Origin: Alphaproteobacteria bacterium
GTDB taxonomy: Bacteria; Pseudomonadota; Alphaproteobacteria; Rhizobiales; Devosiaceae
Reading direction: 5' to 3'
Assembly (NCBI GenBank): GCA_024279575.1
Contig: JAJRRJ010000104.1
Location: 1 to 5,415 of the forward strand
Length of the DNA stretch: 5,415 bases
This document shows positions 1-5,415 of the stretch, piece after piece. Positions within the stretch are counted from its first letter, which is position 1. Each line of letters begins with the position of its first letter. Under the pieces are notes generated by a model. The model was not told the origin of the DNA. It did not search any database and saw nothing but the letters and a program-made list of their open reading frames with translations. Position numbers and translations under genes: made by a program.

Positions 1-170
1 TAGCCAACAATTCAGGTGCCGGTGTGTCAAAACCATCTCCTCGCTCCAGTCATCCTCCTTCGCGTGGGGTGAGCGGTGTTGTACCTTCAAATCCACAAAC
101 CGCAAGCGCTGCCAAGGCATACCTTAGTGATGGCAATGCAGTTTTGCAGAGTGACTGGGACGAATTCTAA
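1..170 (+). CDS. C-terminal tail of a probable methyl-accepting chemotaxis protein (5' partial)
   Basis: Only the last 55 codons are in the window; the reading frame enters from the left edge (first full codon at 3) and ends at TAA 168-170. The visible part is a Pro/Ser/Ala-rich, probably disordered linker (for example KPSPRSSHPPSRG) followed by the terminal residues SDWDEF. Many chemoreceptors end in an aromatic-acidic pentapeptide, NWETF in E. coli Tar/Tsr and (D/N)WEEF in many alphaproteobacteria. It tethers the adaptation enzymes CheR and CheB through a flexible linker, and DWDEF after a disordered stretch fits that arrangement. The signalling and ligand-binding domains lie outside the window, so the identification rests on this tail alone. 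It could be another protein with a similar acidic-aromatic end. The gene converges with rppH and shares its terminator. Confidence 0.62.
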   Translation, partial: ANNSGAGVSKPSPRSSHPPSRGVSGVVPSNPQTASAAKAYLSDGNAVLQSDWDEF

Positions 171-196
171 ACAGACTTAAATTGAAAGCTTTGGCA

Positions 197-225
197 AAAG
201 GGGTCGCCTGTCGGGCGGCCTTTTT
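197..225. terminator. Bidirectional Rho-independent terminator between convergent genes
   Basis: An inverted repeat pairs GGTCGCC (202-208) with GGCGGCC (214-220) around a 5-base TGTCG loop, with one G-U pair. On the plus strand five T follow (221-225). Flanking bases extend the stem, since AAAAGG upstream can pair with the T run through A-T and G-T pairs, giving about 12 pairs in all. On the minus strand the hairpin is followed by CCTTTTGCC, a weaker U tract. It lies 31 bases after the receptor stop codon and immediately after the rppH stop codon, so it can end both transcripts. The plus-strand direction looks stronger. Confidence 0.82.
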
Positions 226-759
226 CTATTTCTCTGGAATTTTACCGCTTTGAATATCTGCAGGAATATGGCCAAACCAGTCTGTAAGTTGCAGATAAAT
301 GTCACGCTTAAACGGTACGATCAGGCCTGGCAGGTTTTCAAGGGACTCCCAGCGCCATTGGCAAAACTCGGCCCTGTGCGCCCCCCCGTCCGGCTCAAGG
401 ATATCTATTTCTCTTTCCGGACCAGTAAATAGCATGGCGTACCACATTTGCTTTTGTCCGCAATATTTTCCCTTCATAAGTTTGTTGGACAGTTCTGGAG
501 GGAAGTCATATTGTAACCAGTCTTTGGCCGGTGCGATGAGTTGAACGGAAGTGACCGATGTTTCTTCACGCAGCTCACGCATTGCGGCACTAAGGGGGTC
601 TTCGCCCTTATCAATTCCACCCTGTGGCATCTGCCATGGATGGGGCATTTGTACATCGGGTATATCGTTGCGCTGCCCGACAAAAACCTTGCCTTTTTTG
701 TTGAACAGCATCACTCCTGCATTTGGGCGATATGACTTAGAACGGGGGGGCAAAGACAT
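226..759 (-). CDS. rppH: RNA pyrophosphohydrolase (Nudix hydrolase)
   Basis: RppH removes pyrophosphate from the 5' triphosphate end of mRNAs in the cytoplasm and so opens them to RNase E-dependent decay; it also cleaves dinucleoside polyphosphates. The 177-residue protein has the usual family length. An N-terminal YRPNAGVMLFN strand (10-20) is followed by WQMPQGG (42-48) and the Nudix box at 47-69, with the metal-binding R61-E62-L-R-E65-E66 core. Further family signatures are DWLQYDFPPEL (80-90), a GKYCGQKQMWYAM stretch (97-109) and VPFKRDIY near 148-155. The last glycine of the Nudix consensus is Ser68. The ATG at 759 matches the family N-terminus. It lies 3 bases after the TGA of the deacetylase, with a GGAT upstream inside that gene, so translational coupling is likely. 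The stop TAG abuts the terminator. Two 7-base G/C homopolymer tracts (381-387 and 744-750) fall in the gene. Confidence 0.95.
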   Translation of the reverse strand: MSLPPRSKSYRPNAGVMLFNKKGKVFVGQRNDIPDVQMPHPWQMPQGGIDKGEDPLSAAMRELREETSVTSVQLIAPAKDWLQYDFPPELSNKLMKGKYCGQKQMWYAMLFTGPEREIDILEPDGGAHRAEFCQWRWESLENLPGLIVPFKRDIYLQLTDWFGHIPADIQSGKIPEK

Positions 760-762
760 TGG

Positions 763-1911
763 TCAATTATCCATAAGTGCGCTGGCTGGTACCAGCAATA
801 TGCCTTTTTCCTCAAGCTGTGCGGCCCACGAAATCAGGCTGGAAATTGAGACGGGCAGAGCGGAAATGACGCCAATAGCACTGCCTTCCTGACGGGCTTT
901 GTCCTCAAGTTCATTTAGCATGCCAAGGATGGCAGCACGTGAGGGGTTTGTATCAAGGGCGATATCCGCCCGGGCAAAGTGTACCTGGTTTGCACCCGCC
1001 AATTGTCGGCTAAGGGATCGGTTGGAACTGCCGTCATCAATGAACCCTATGCCACGGGCTCCCAATTCCTCCATAAACGGACTTAAGTCGGTCGCTGAAG
1101 AGGTGAATCTGGCGCCCATATTGTTAATCATGCCCGTATAACCACCCATTCTGGACATGAGCCAGAATAAGCGATCAAGATTTACCTTTGCCGGGTTCCC
1201 CGTCAATAAGGTATGGGGCCCGGGATCTGAATTTGGATAGTCAAATGGCTCCATAGGTACTTCCAGCAAGATTTCATGTCCCCCCGCCCGGGCGGCGGCG
1301 GCGGTGCGCTCAATAGTTCGCGCATAGGGCGCAAAGGCCAGAGTGAAATTATCAGGCAGATTGGCTATCGCATCCAAGGTAGCGCTTTGGTTTAAACCCA
1401 TGCCGGTGATAATAACGGCAATCAGGGGTTGGCCTGCGGCTGCTTCAATACCAATTGAGGGGCGGGCATAGGCAACGAATGGGGATTGTCCATTGGGTCC
1501 GATACGTGGAATAGGACCGTTTTGCGTCTGTTCCATCAACTCAGGATAAACGCCAAAATCTGTACGCTCCCTTTGTGTGTTTTCCTCCTGGAATTGTTCT
1601 TGCTCCACAACAATCACTTTGGGGGCATTTTCATCGCCTGATATAATGGTGAGACCCTGTTCAGGGGATGTGCCAACCTGCTGGGCAACAGGGTTGGAAT
1701 TTAGAGTTGAGGAAATAGGGACTTCAACGACAGGCTGGCCTCCTTCAGGGTCATCCACCAGTAGTATCTGCACTACAAATGCGGAAATTATCAATCCTGA
1801 AACGGCGAACAATATCCCGGTCAACGGCCATTCTCTGGCCCCAAGCTTGAGGGATAACCCTTTTATGCTGTGTTTCTTTTTGCCGAGGGGGGCGCTTAAA
1901 TCGTCGGCCAT
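763..1911 (-). CDS. Divergent polysaccharide deacetylase family protein (DUF610/YibQ-like), inner-membrane anchored
   Basis: The 382-residue protein begins with a short basic cytoplasmic segment (DLSAPLGKKKH), then one predicted membrane helix at about 29-52, an acidic low-complexity periplasmic linker (53-155), and a C-terminal domain at about 160-380. That domain carries the marks of the divergent polysaccharide deacetylase family (Pfam Polysacc_deac_2): PLIAVIITGMGL (162-173), LAFAPYA (191-197), GGHEILLEVPMEPFDYP (210-226), GPHTLL (231-236), YTGMINNMGARF (258-269) and FIDDGSS (290-296). H212 and D292/D293 are visible candidate active-site residues. The first strand lacks the paired aspartates of classical NodB enzymes, so activity and substrate are unproven; a role on cell-wall glycans is inferred. 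ATG 1909-1911 is the first standard start after the in-frame stop at 1951-1953, with no clear Shine-Dalgarno sequence. It lies 72 bases after ctpA. In E. coli yibQ follows envC. Confidence 0.88.
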   Translation of the reverse strand: MADDLSAPLGKKKHSIKGLSLKLGAREWPLTGILFAVSGLIISAFVVQILLVDDPEGGQPVVEVPISSTLNSNPVAQQVGTSPEQGLTIISGDENAPKVIVVEQEQFQEENTQRERTDFGVYPELMEQTQNGPIPRIGPNGQSPFVAYARPSIGIEAAAGQPLIAVIITGMGLNQSATLDAIANLPDNFTLAFAPYARTIERTAAAARAGGHEILLEVPMEPFDYPNSDPGPHTLLTGNPAKVNLDRLFWLMSRMGGYTGMINNMGARFTSSATDLSPFMEELGARGIGFIDDGSSNRSLSRQLAGANQVHFARADIALDTNPSRAAILGMLNELEDKARQEGSAIGVISALPVSISSLISWAAQLEEKGILLVPASALMDN

Positions 1912-1983
1912 GGGTTTTTCATTTCGGTGTTGAAAAAACGAATCAGACGTTCATGGGGATTTTTAGCACACTATCTTCCAAAA

Positions 1984-3348
1984 TCAGCTATTGGGGTCAG
2001 GGGGATACATGGGGTGTGTTTCTTTGCCCAGAATGAGATCAATGGCGTAGTTTAGCTGGGTGTCCAAAGACCGGTCCGTTGGCACATAGGTTGAGGAACC
2101 CGAAGTTGCCTCATCTTGCGAACCACCACCAATTTGCCCATCAAGGGCTGCCTCTCCGACAATTTCGTCAGCCCCCTGAAACTCTTCGGGGACATCTTGT
2201 TCAATTTTGATGTCCGGCTGAATTCCCGATGCCTGAATGGAGCGGTTTGAGGGGGTGTAATAGCGTGACGTTGTCAGCTTCATCGCCCCGTCAATGCCAA
2301 GGGAAATGATAAGCTGTACGGAACCTTTGCCAAAAGAGCGTGTGCCGATGAGGGTTGCGCGTTTTTGATCCTGGAGGGCGCCGGCCAGAATTTCAGAGGC
2401 TGAAGCCGACCCGCCATTGATCAATACAACAAGTGGAACATCAGCAATCTGACGATCCAGATCATCCGCGCGCGCATCATAGCGGGCACTTTCAGCTTCG
2501 GTGCGGCCGCGGGTCAAAAGGATGGCGCCGCGCGCTAAAAAGGCGTCTGCAATGAATACGGCCTGATCAACCAGCCCGCCGCCATTGTTGCGCAGGTCCA
2601 AAATAAAGCCCTTTGGAAGCTCCCCGTTTCCTTCTTCAATGATATCGGCTATGGCGTCCTTGATGCCGGGGAATGCCTGTTCTGAGAATGTGTCCAGACG
2701 CATAATTCCAACGCCATCTTCCAAAACCCAGCGTACCGCTCGCAAGGGAATACGATCCCTTTCAAGCACAACATCAAACGGGTCTGCGACGCCCTGGCGC
2801 ACAACTGTCACTGTAATAGGATCGCCCACATTGCCGCGCATCTGGTTGATTGTTGCATCCATGCCCTGACCAAGAACAGCCTTGCCGTCAAGTTTGATGA
2901 TAAAATCATCGGCCATCAGCCCGGCACGTTCTGCTGGGGTGTCAGGAATGGGGGCAATAATCTTTACCACGCCCTCTTGCATGGTAAGCTCGATGCCAAG
3001 GCCACCAAACTCACCCGATGTTTGTTGCATGACCACATCGCGGGTCCGGGGCGTAAGATATTCTGAATGGGGATCAAGGGAAGTCAGCATACCCTCTATT
3101 GCCGCCTGAATAAGTGCCTTTTCATCCGGCGCATCAACATATTCTTCCCGAATTCGATCAAAAACCTCACCGAACAGTCTCAGGGAGGAATACACTTCCT
3201 CCGGGGAACGGGTAACGATTTCATGTTCCTCGGCTCCCTCAACCTGCGCCAAAACGGGCTGGAAAGAGCTGATGCTCACAAGTGCGGCGATGCCAGCCAG
3301 TCGGGCTGATTTTTGGAATATGTTCAGGGCTGTGTTCAAAAAGTTCAT
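1984..3348 (-). CDS. ctpA: Carboxyl-terminal processing protease, S41 family, periplasmic
   Basis: CtpA-type proteases cut periplasmic or envelope proteins near their C-termini and often control cell-wall hydrolases. The 454-residue sequence has a signal peptide (hydrophobic core about 16-30, likely cleavage after PVLA at 34), an N-terminal cap helix region (50-100, with SLDPHSEYL at 90-98), a PDZ domain at about 105-195 (GLGIEL, PAERAGL) and the S41 protease core at 205-380. The catalytic dyad is intact: Ser316 in NGGSASASEI and Lys341 in SFGKGSVQ, 25 residues apart as in Prc and D1 protease, with Gln345 as the usual third residue. ILDLRNNGGGL (249-259) is also characteristic. An acidic, Gly/Ser-rich tail (385-425) precedes a final helix. 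The ATG lies 6 bases after the envC stop. Its natural substrate is not shown by the sequence; a link to EnvC-controlled wall hydrolysis is inferred from the neighbours. Confidence 0.95.
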   Translation of the reverse strand: MNFLNTALNIFQKSARLAGIAALVSISSFQPVLAQVEGAEEHEIVTRSPEEVYSSLRLFGEVFDRIREEYVDAPDEKALIQAAIEGMLTSLDPHSEYLTPRTRDVVMQQTSGEFGGLGIELTMQEGVVKIIAPIPDTPAERAGLMADDFIIKLDGKAVLGQGMDATINQMRGNVGDPITVTVVRQGVADPFDVVLERDRIPLRAVRWVLEDGVGIMRLDTFSEQAFPGIKDAIADIIEEGNGELPKGFILDLRNNGGGLVDQAVFIADAFLARGAILLTRGRTEAESARYDARADDLDRQIADVPLVVLINGGSASASEILAGALQDQKRATLIGTRSFGKGSVQLIISLGIDGAMKLTTSRYYTPSNRSIQASGIQPDIKIEQDVPEEFQGADEIVGEAALDGQIGGGSQDEATSGSSTYVPTDRSLDTQLNYAIDLILGKETHPMYPPDPNS

Positions 3349-3354
3349 AAAAGT

Positions 3355-3360
3355 CTATCC
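3355..3360 (-). promoter_or_regulatory. ctpA ribosome binding site overlapping the envC stop codon
   Basis: On the minus strand the sequence GGATAG contains a GGA Shine-Dalgarno core merged with the TAG stop of envC, 9 bases before the ctpA ATG. A ribosome ending on envC would sit on this site, which suggests coupled translation. The match is short, only GGA. Confidence 0.45.
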
Positions 3361-4872
3361 ACTTTGATTTTGTATCTGACTGTCGGGCTGTGGTTGAGAT
3401 TGGGCGGTGGTTGGTGTTGCGGATTTGGCCCACCAAAGGGAAGGGTCAAGGGGAGTTTCAAGGTTTCTGATTTCAATATAGAGGGTTGGCCGGGAGACGC
3501 CAGCACTTGTTGATGCCGTTTGACCAACAATTCGTGAGCCCATTGTGCCCACTGGCTCACCCATCATAACAAACTGACCCAGCTCCACATCAACACTTTG
3601 CATGCCGGCAAGCAAAATTGTGTGATCATTGCCCGGATTGAGGATAATGATCTGGCCGTAATGCAGATATGGGCCTTTGTACATGACCCAGCCATCGGCG
3701 GGGGAAATAACCTGTGCGTCAGCCCGGGTGACAATGGAGACACCTTTGGATATTCCGCCAAACCCGTCATCAGTGCCAAATTCTTTTACGGCGACCCCGG
3801 CGGCGGGGGTGCTTAAATATCCTTTGGCCAAGGCAATAGGAATGGCGGGTTTGGTGCGTTTTGTGTCTGAAAATGCAAGGGAAATTGCCTGATCCGAAAG
3901 GGCAGTGATTGCACCAGTGTCAGTGGGAGCAGTTTCTGCCTGTTCCTGAGCGTTTGCGGCGTTCGCGACGGCGGCAATTCTGAGCTTAAGGGAGTCTACC
4001 AGTTCTGTGAGGGAGGTTGCTTCGCGGGCTAATTGTTCGGCCCGTGCCTCTTCCAGAGCCAGATTTTCACCGAAACGCACTACACCCCGCTTTCGCGCTT
4101 CAATCAGAGTTGCGATGCGCAATTGTTCTTCAAACAGGTTGGAATAGCGGGCGGACAATTGTTGTTTTTCACTCAGGGCGGAGGCTTTAATTGCCTGTAA
4201 CTGCTCCAGATCGGCAATGATAAGGTCCGCTTTGCTGCGTAATTGGGGGAGGATAGCTGACAACAATATGGCGGAACGAGCAGAATTTAGTGCATCCGTG
4301 GGGTCAATGATAAGCGCTGGGGGGGGGTGTTTGCCAATGCGTTGTAATGCAGAGAGCAGATTGGAAATATTTATGTCCGCCCCCTCAAGACGGGCTGAAA
4401 TCTGGTTTTCTTCGGTAATAAGTGCGCTTAAGCGCTGTTCAATGTCGCTTACTTCAATCTCGGTGAGTTTTACTCTTTGGGCCGCAGCAATCAGGGCGGC
4501 GTTTTGTCGGGTTCTGTCCCCGCTCATTTCTTCAATTTCCCGGCGCAGGCTTTCGCGACGCTCCCGGGATAATGTGATGGCGGCCTGAATGGCAATTAAC
4601 TGCTGCGTGGCGGTCGCGGAATCTTGTTCAGGGGTTGTGGAAGTTGGAACATCTGGCGTTGCTGAAACCTGTTCTGTTACGTTTTGCTCCCCCGCCTGGT
4701 GTTGTTGTGAAGCGGGGGTTTGAAGTGTGGGTTCGCCAAAGGCAGGCATAAGCAAAAAGGCGGCAAAAATCAGTGTGGACAAGGCCAATGTGGACAAGGT
4801 CAGGTAAATGCCGGATTTGTTGGGGGCAAAATCTATGATTTTAGTTCCATGCTGTTGGACAAAACGAATCAA
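3355..4872 (-). CDS. EnvC-like murein hydrolase activator (degenerate LytM/M23 domain, coiled coil)
   Basis: EnvC proteins switch on periplasmic N-acetylmuramoyl-L-alanine amidases at division sites. The 505-residue sequence has an N-terminal hydrophobic segment (about 22-46) acting as signal peptide or anchor, a Thr/Ser/Gln-rich spacer (48-88), long Glu/Arg/Ala-rich helices predicted as coiled coil (about 90-170 and 210-310), and a LytM domain (about 350-482). The metal ligands of active M23 enzymes are absent: the HxxxD position reads SKGVS (375-379) and the HxH position reads TLY (463-465), while the fold motifs ISPADGWVMYKG, YGQIIILN and LGQFVMMGEPVG remain. This matches non-catalytic EnvC. 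The Gln/Ser/Pro-rich tail (483-505) is variable. The start is TTG at 4870-4872: an in-frame TAA lies 9 bases upstream, and the next ATG (codon 42) would remove the signal segment. No clear Shine-Dalgarno sequence precedes it. A nine-base C tract (4319-4327) lies inside the gene. Confidence 0.9.
   Translation of the reverse strand: MIRFVQQHGTKIIDFAPNKSGIYLTLSTLALSTLIFAAFLLMPAFGEPTLQTPASQQHQAGEQNVTEQVSATPDVPTSTTPEQDSATATQQLIAIQAAITLSRERRESLRREIEEMSGDRTRQNAALIAAAQRVKLTEIEVSDIEQRLSALITEENQISARLEGADINISNLLSALQRIGKHPPPALIIDPTDALNSARSAILLSAILPQLRSKADLIIADLEQLQAIKASALSEKQQLSARYSNLFEEQLRIATLIEARKRGVVRFGENLALEEARAEQLAREATSLTELVDSLKLRIAAVANAANAQEQAETAPTDTGAITALSDQAISLAFSDTKRTKPAIPIALAKGYLSTPAAGVAVKEFGTDDGFGGISKGVSIVTRADAQVISPADGWVMYKGPYLHYGQIIILNPGNDHTILLAGMQSVDVELGQFVMMGEPVGTMGSRIVGQTASTSAGVSRPTLYIEIRNLETPLDPSLWWAKSATPTTAQSQPQPDSQIQNQSG
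4773..4802. repeat. 15-bp tandem duplication inside the envC signal-segment coding region
   Basis: Two adjacent 15-base units, GTGTGGACAAGGCCA (4773-4787) and ATGTGGACAAGGTCA (4788-4802), match at 13 of 15 bases. In the minus-strand gene they encode two similar five-residue units around residues 24-33 (TLSTLALSTL) inside the hydrophobic core of the signal segment. The 15-base unit keeps the frame, so the duplication lengthens the hydrophobic stretch without breaking the gene. Confidence 0.8.
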
Positions 4873-4917
4873 ACAATGATGTTAGTTGGATTTGTGGCAT
4901 AGGTCTCATTTGTTGGC

Positions 4918-4962
4918 CAAGAGTTTTTGGATCAAGAGTTTTTGGATCAGGAGTTTTATGGA
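4918..4962. repeat. 15-bp tandem repeat array, about three units, at the rlmH 3' end
   Basis: Two perfect 15-base units CAAGAGTTTTTGGAT (4918-4932 and 4933-4947) are followed by a third, diverged unit CAGGAGTTTTATGGA (4948-4962). The third unit contains the rlmH stop codon (TAA on the minus strand, 4956-4958) and its last codons, so the array seems to have grown out of the end of rlmH into the spacer before envC. The units show no clear dyad symmetry and no known operator is recognised. Confidence 0.85.
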
Positions 4963-5415
4963 CGATGATAGGGATGAGCGCTCATAATTGTTGTGGCGCG
5001 GTAGAGTTGTTCGCAAAGCATAAGGCGAACAATCTGGTGGGGCCATGTCAGGGGTGAAAAGGAAAGCACAAGATGGGCCTGTTCGCGTACGCTAGTGTCT
5101 AATCCATCTGCACCACCAATAACAAAACTGATGTTTTGTTTGGCAGTATCGTTTTGGGTTGAGATTGTGTTGGCAAAATTTTTACTGGTCAGGGAGCGCC
5201 CGTTTTCATCCAGAACAACAAGATATGCATCTTTTGGAACAGCTTTCAGAATTGCCCTGGCTTCTTCAACTTTGCGGGCTGCGGCGGAACTGGCGCGAGA
5301 TTCGCCAAATTCAATGACATTAAACTCCTGCAGACCCAGATTTTTGCCGTTGGCTTTGCTGCGGGACAAATAGCGTTCCACAAGTTCGCGCTCTGGTCCC
5401 GATTTCATTTTTCCA
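4956..5415 (-). CDS. rlmH: 23S rRNA (pseudouridine1915-N3)-methyltransferase RlmH (5' partial)
   Basis: RlmH is a SPOUT-family enzyme that uses S-adenosylmethionine to methylate pseudouridine 1915 in helix 69 of 23S rRNA on assembled ribosomes. The frame is open to the right edge of the window. The residues Gly-Lys lie before the first visible Met, matching the family's VGxxKxGPE N-terminus, so that Met (5406-5408) is internal and roughly ten residues are missing. Counting from it, LDENGRSLTS is at 66-75, the SAM-binding FVIGGADGLD at 95-104, TWPHQIVRLML at 121-131, EQLYRA at 133-138 and the C-terminal HPYHR at 145-149. All key SPOUT-knot motifs are intact. The stop TAA lies within a 15-bp repeat. 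In many bacteria the upstream neighbour is rsfS, outside this window. Confidence 0.95.
   Translation of the reverse strand, partial: GKMKSGPERELVERYLSRSKANGKNLGLQEFNVIEFGESRASSAAARKVEEARAILKAVPKDAYLVVLDENGRSLTSKNFANTISTQNDTAKQNISFVIGGADGLDTSVREQAHLVLSFSPLTWPHQIVRLMLCEQLYRATTIMSAHPYHRP

Noticed and set aside
744..750. Seven-base G/C tracts in rppH (here and 381-387) as phase-variation sites
   Set aside because: Tracts of seven are common in this sequence and short for slippage switching; only the nine-base tract in envC was kept.
551..892. Plus-strand open frame of 113 codons across the rppH start and deacetylase end
   Set aside because: It lies antisense to two well-recognised genes and has no family-like composition; it is a shadow frame.
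1577..1933. Plus-strand open frame of 118 codons opposite the deacetylase N-terminus
   Set aside because: It is antisense to a low-complexity linker region of a real gene, and its Ser/Thr/Cys-rich product shows no recognisable motif.
1935..1948. Near match (13 of 14) between AAAACGAATCAGAC here and AAAACGAATCAAAC at 4861-4874, each with a GANTC (CcrM) site just upstream of or at a gene start
   Set aside because: Matches of about 11 identical bases are expected by chance in a window of this size, one copy is partly coding, and single GANTC sites are common; no promoter elements accompany them.
1912..1983. Possible promoter in the 72-base spacer between ctpA and the deacetylase
   Set aside because: No -35/-10 pair with suitable spacing is visible on the minus strand, and no hairpin terminator for ctpA is seen; the spacer holds nothing I can name.
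4217..4588. Plus-strand open frame of 123 codons opposite the envC coiled coil
   Set aside because: It is antisense to Ala/Glu/Arg-rich coiled-coil coding sequence, which readily leaves the opposite strand open; no domain is visible.
4913..4920. Palindrome TTGGCCAA in the rlmH-envC spacer
   Set aside because: An isolated 8-base palindrome without a loop, T run or repeated copy is too weak to call an operator or terminator.

Overview
The window looks like chromosomal DNA of an alphaproteobacterium, most likely of the Hyphomicrobiales (Rhizobiales) type. Three things suggest this: the order rlmH, envC, ctpA, divergent polysaccharide deacetylase, rppH, which is typical of that group; the DLSAPLG N-terminus of the deacetylase; and the DWDEF terminus of the chemoreceptor fragment, which is close to the (D/N)WEEF tails of alphaproteobacterial receptors. 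Base composition is near 50% GC by eye, moderate for the group. No species can be named from the sequence alone.

Layout: positions 1-170 hold the 3' end of a plus-strand gene, probably a methyl-accepting chemotaxis protein. Positions 171-225 are a short convergent spacer with a strong hairpin terminator that can work in both directions. The rest is a minus-strand cluster, read from right to left: rlmH (5' end beyond the window), an 83-base spacer with 15-bp tandem repeats, an envC-like murein hydrolase activator that appears to start at TTG, ctpA (6 bases after envC), a 72-base spacer, a membrane-anchored divergent polysaccharide deacetylase, and rppH (3 bases after the deacetylase). No stretch longer than 300 bases lacks a gene.

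How the genes fit together: the three middle genes act in the periplasm on peptidoglycan. The EnvC-like protein has lost the metal ligands of LytM peptidases and so should activate an amidase rather than cut. CtpA is a secreted PDZ serine protease with an intact Ser-Lys dyad, and the deacetylase (YibQ/DUF610 family) is predicted to be anchored in the inner membrane. envC and yibQ are also neighbours in E. coli, so the pairing is old and ctpA sits between them here. The flanking genes act on RNA: rlmH modifies 23S rRNA and rppH starts 5'-end-dependent mRNA decay. Tight spacing of envC-ctpA and deacetylase-rppH suggests co-transcription and translational coupling, ending at the hairpin by position 202.

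I found no new biological system here. The most useful oddities are local: two separate 15-bp tandem duplications within about 190 bases around the envC start, the TTG start of envC with an overlapping small ORF, a nine-base C tract inside envC, and a Gly-to-Ser change in the Nudix box of RppH.
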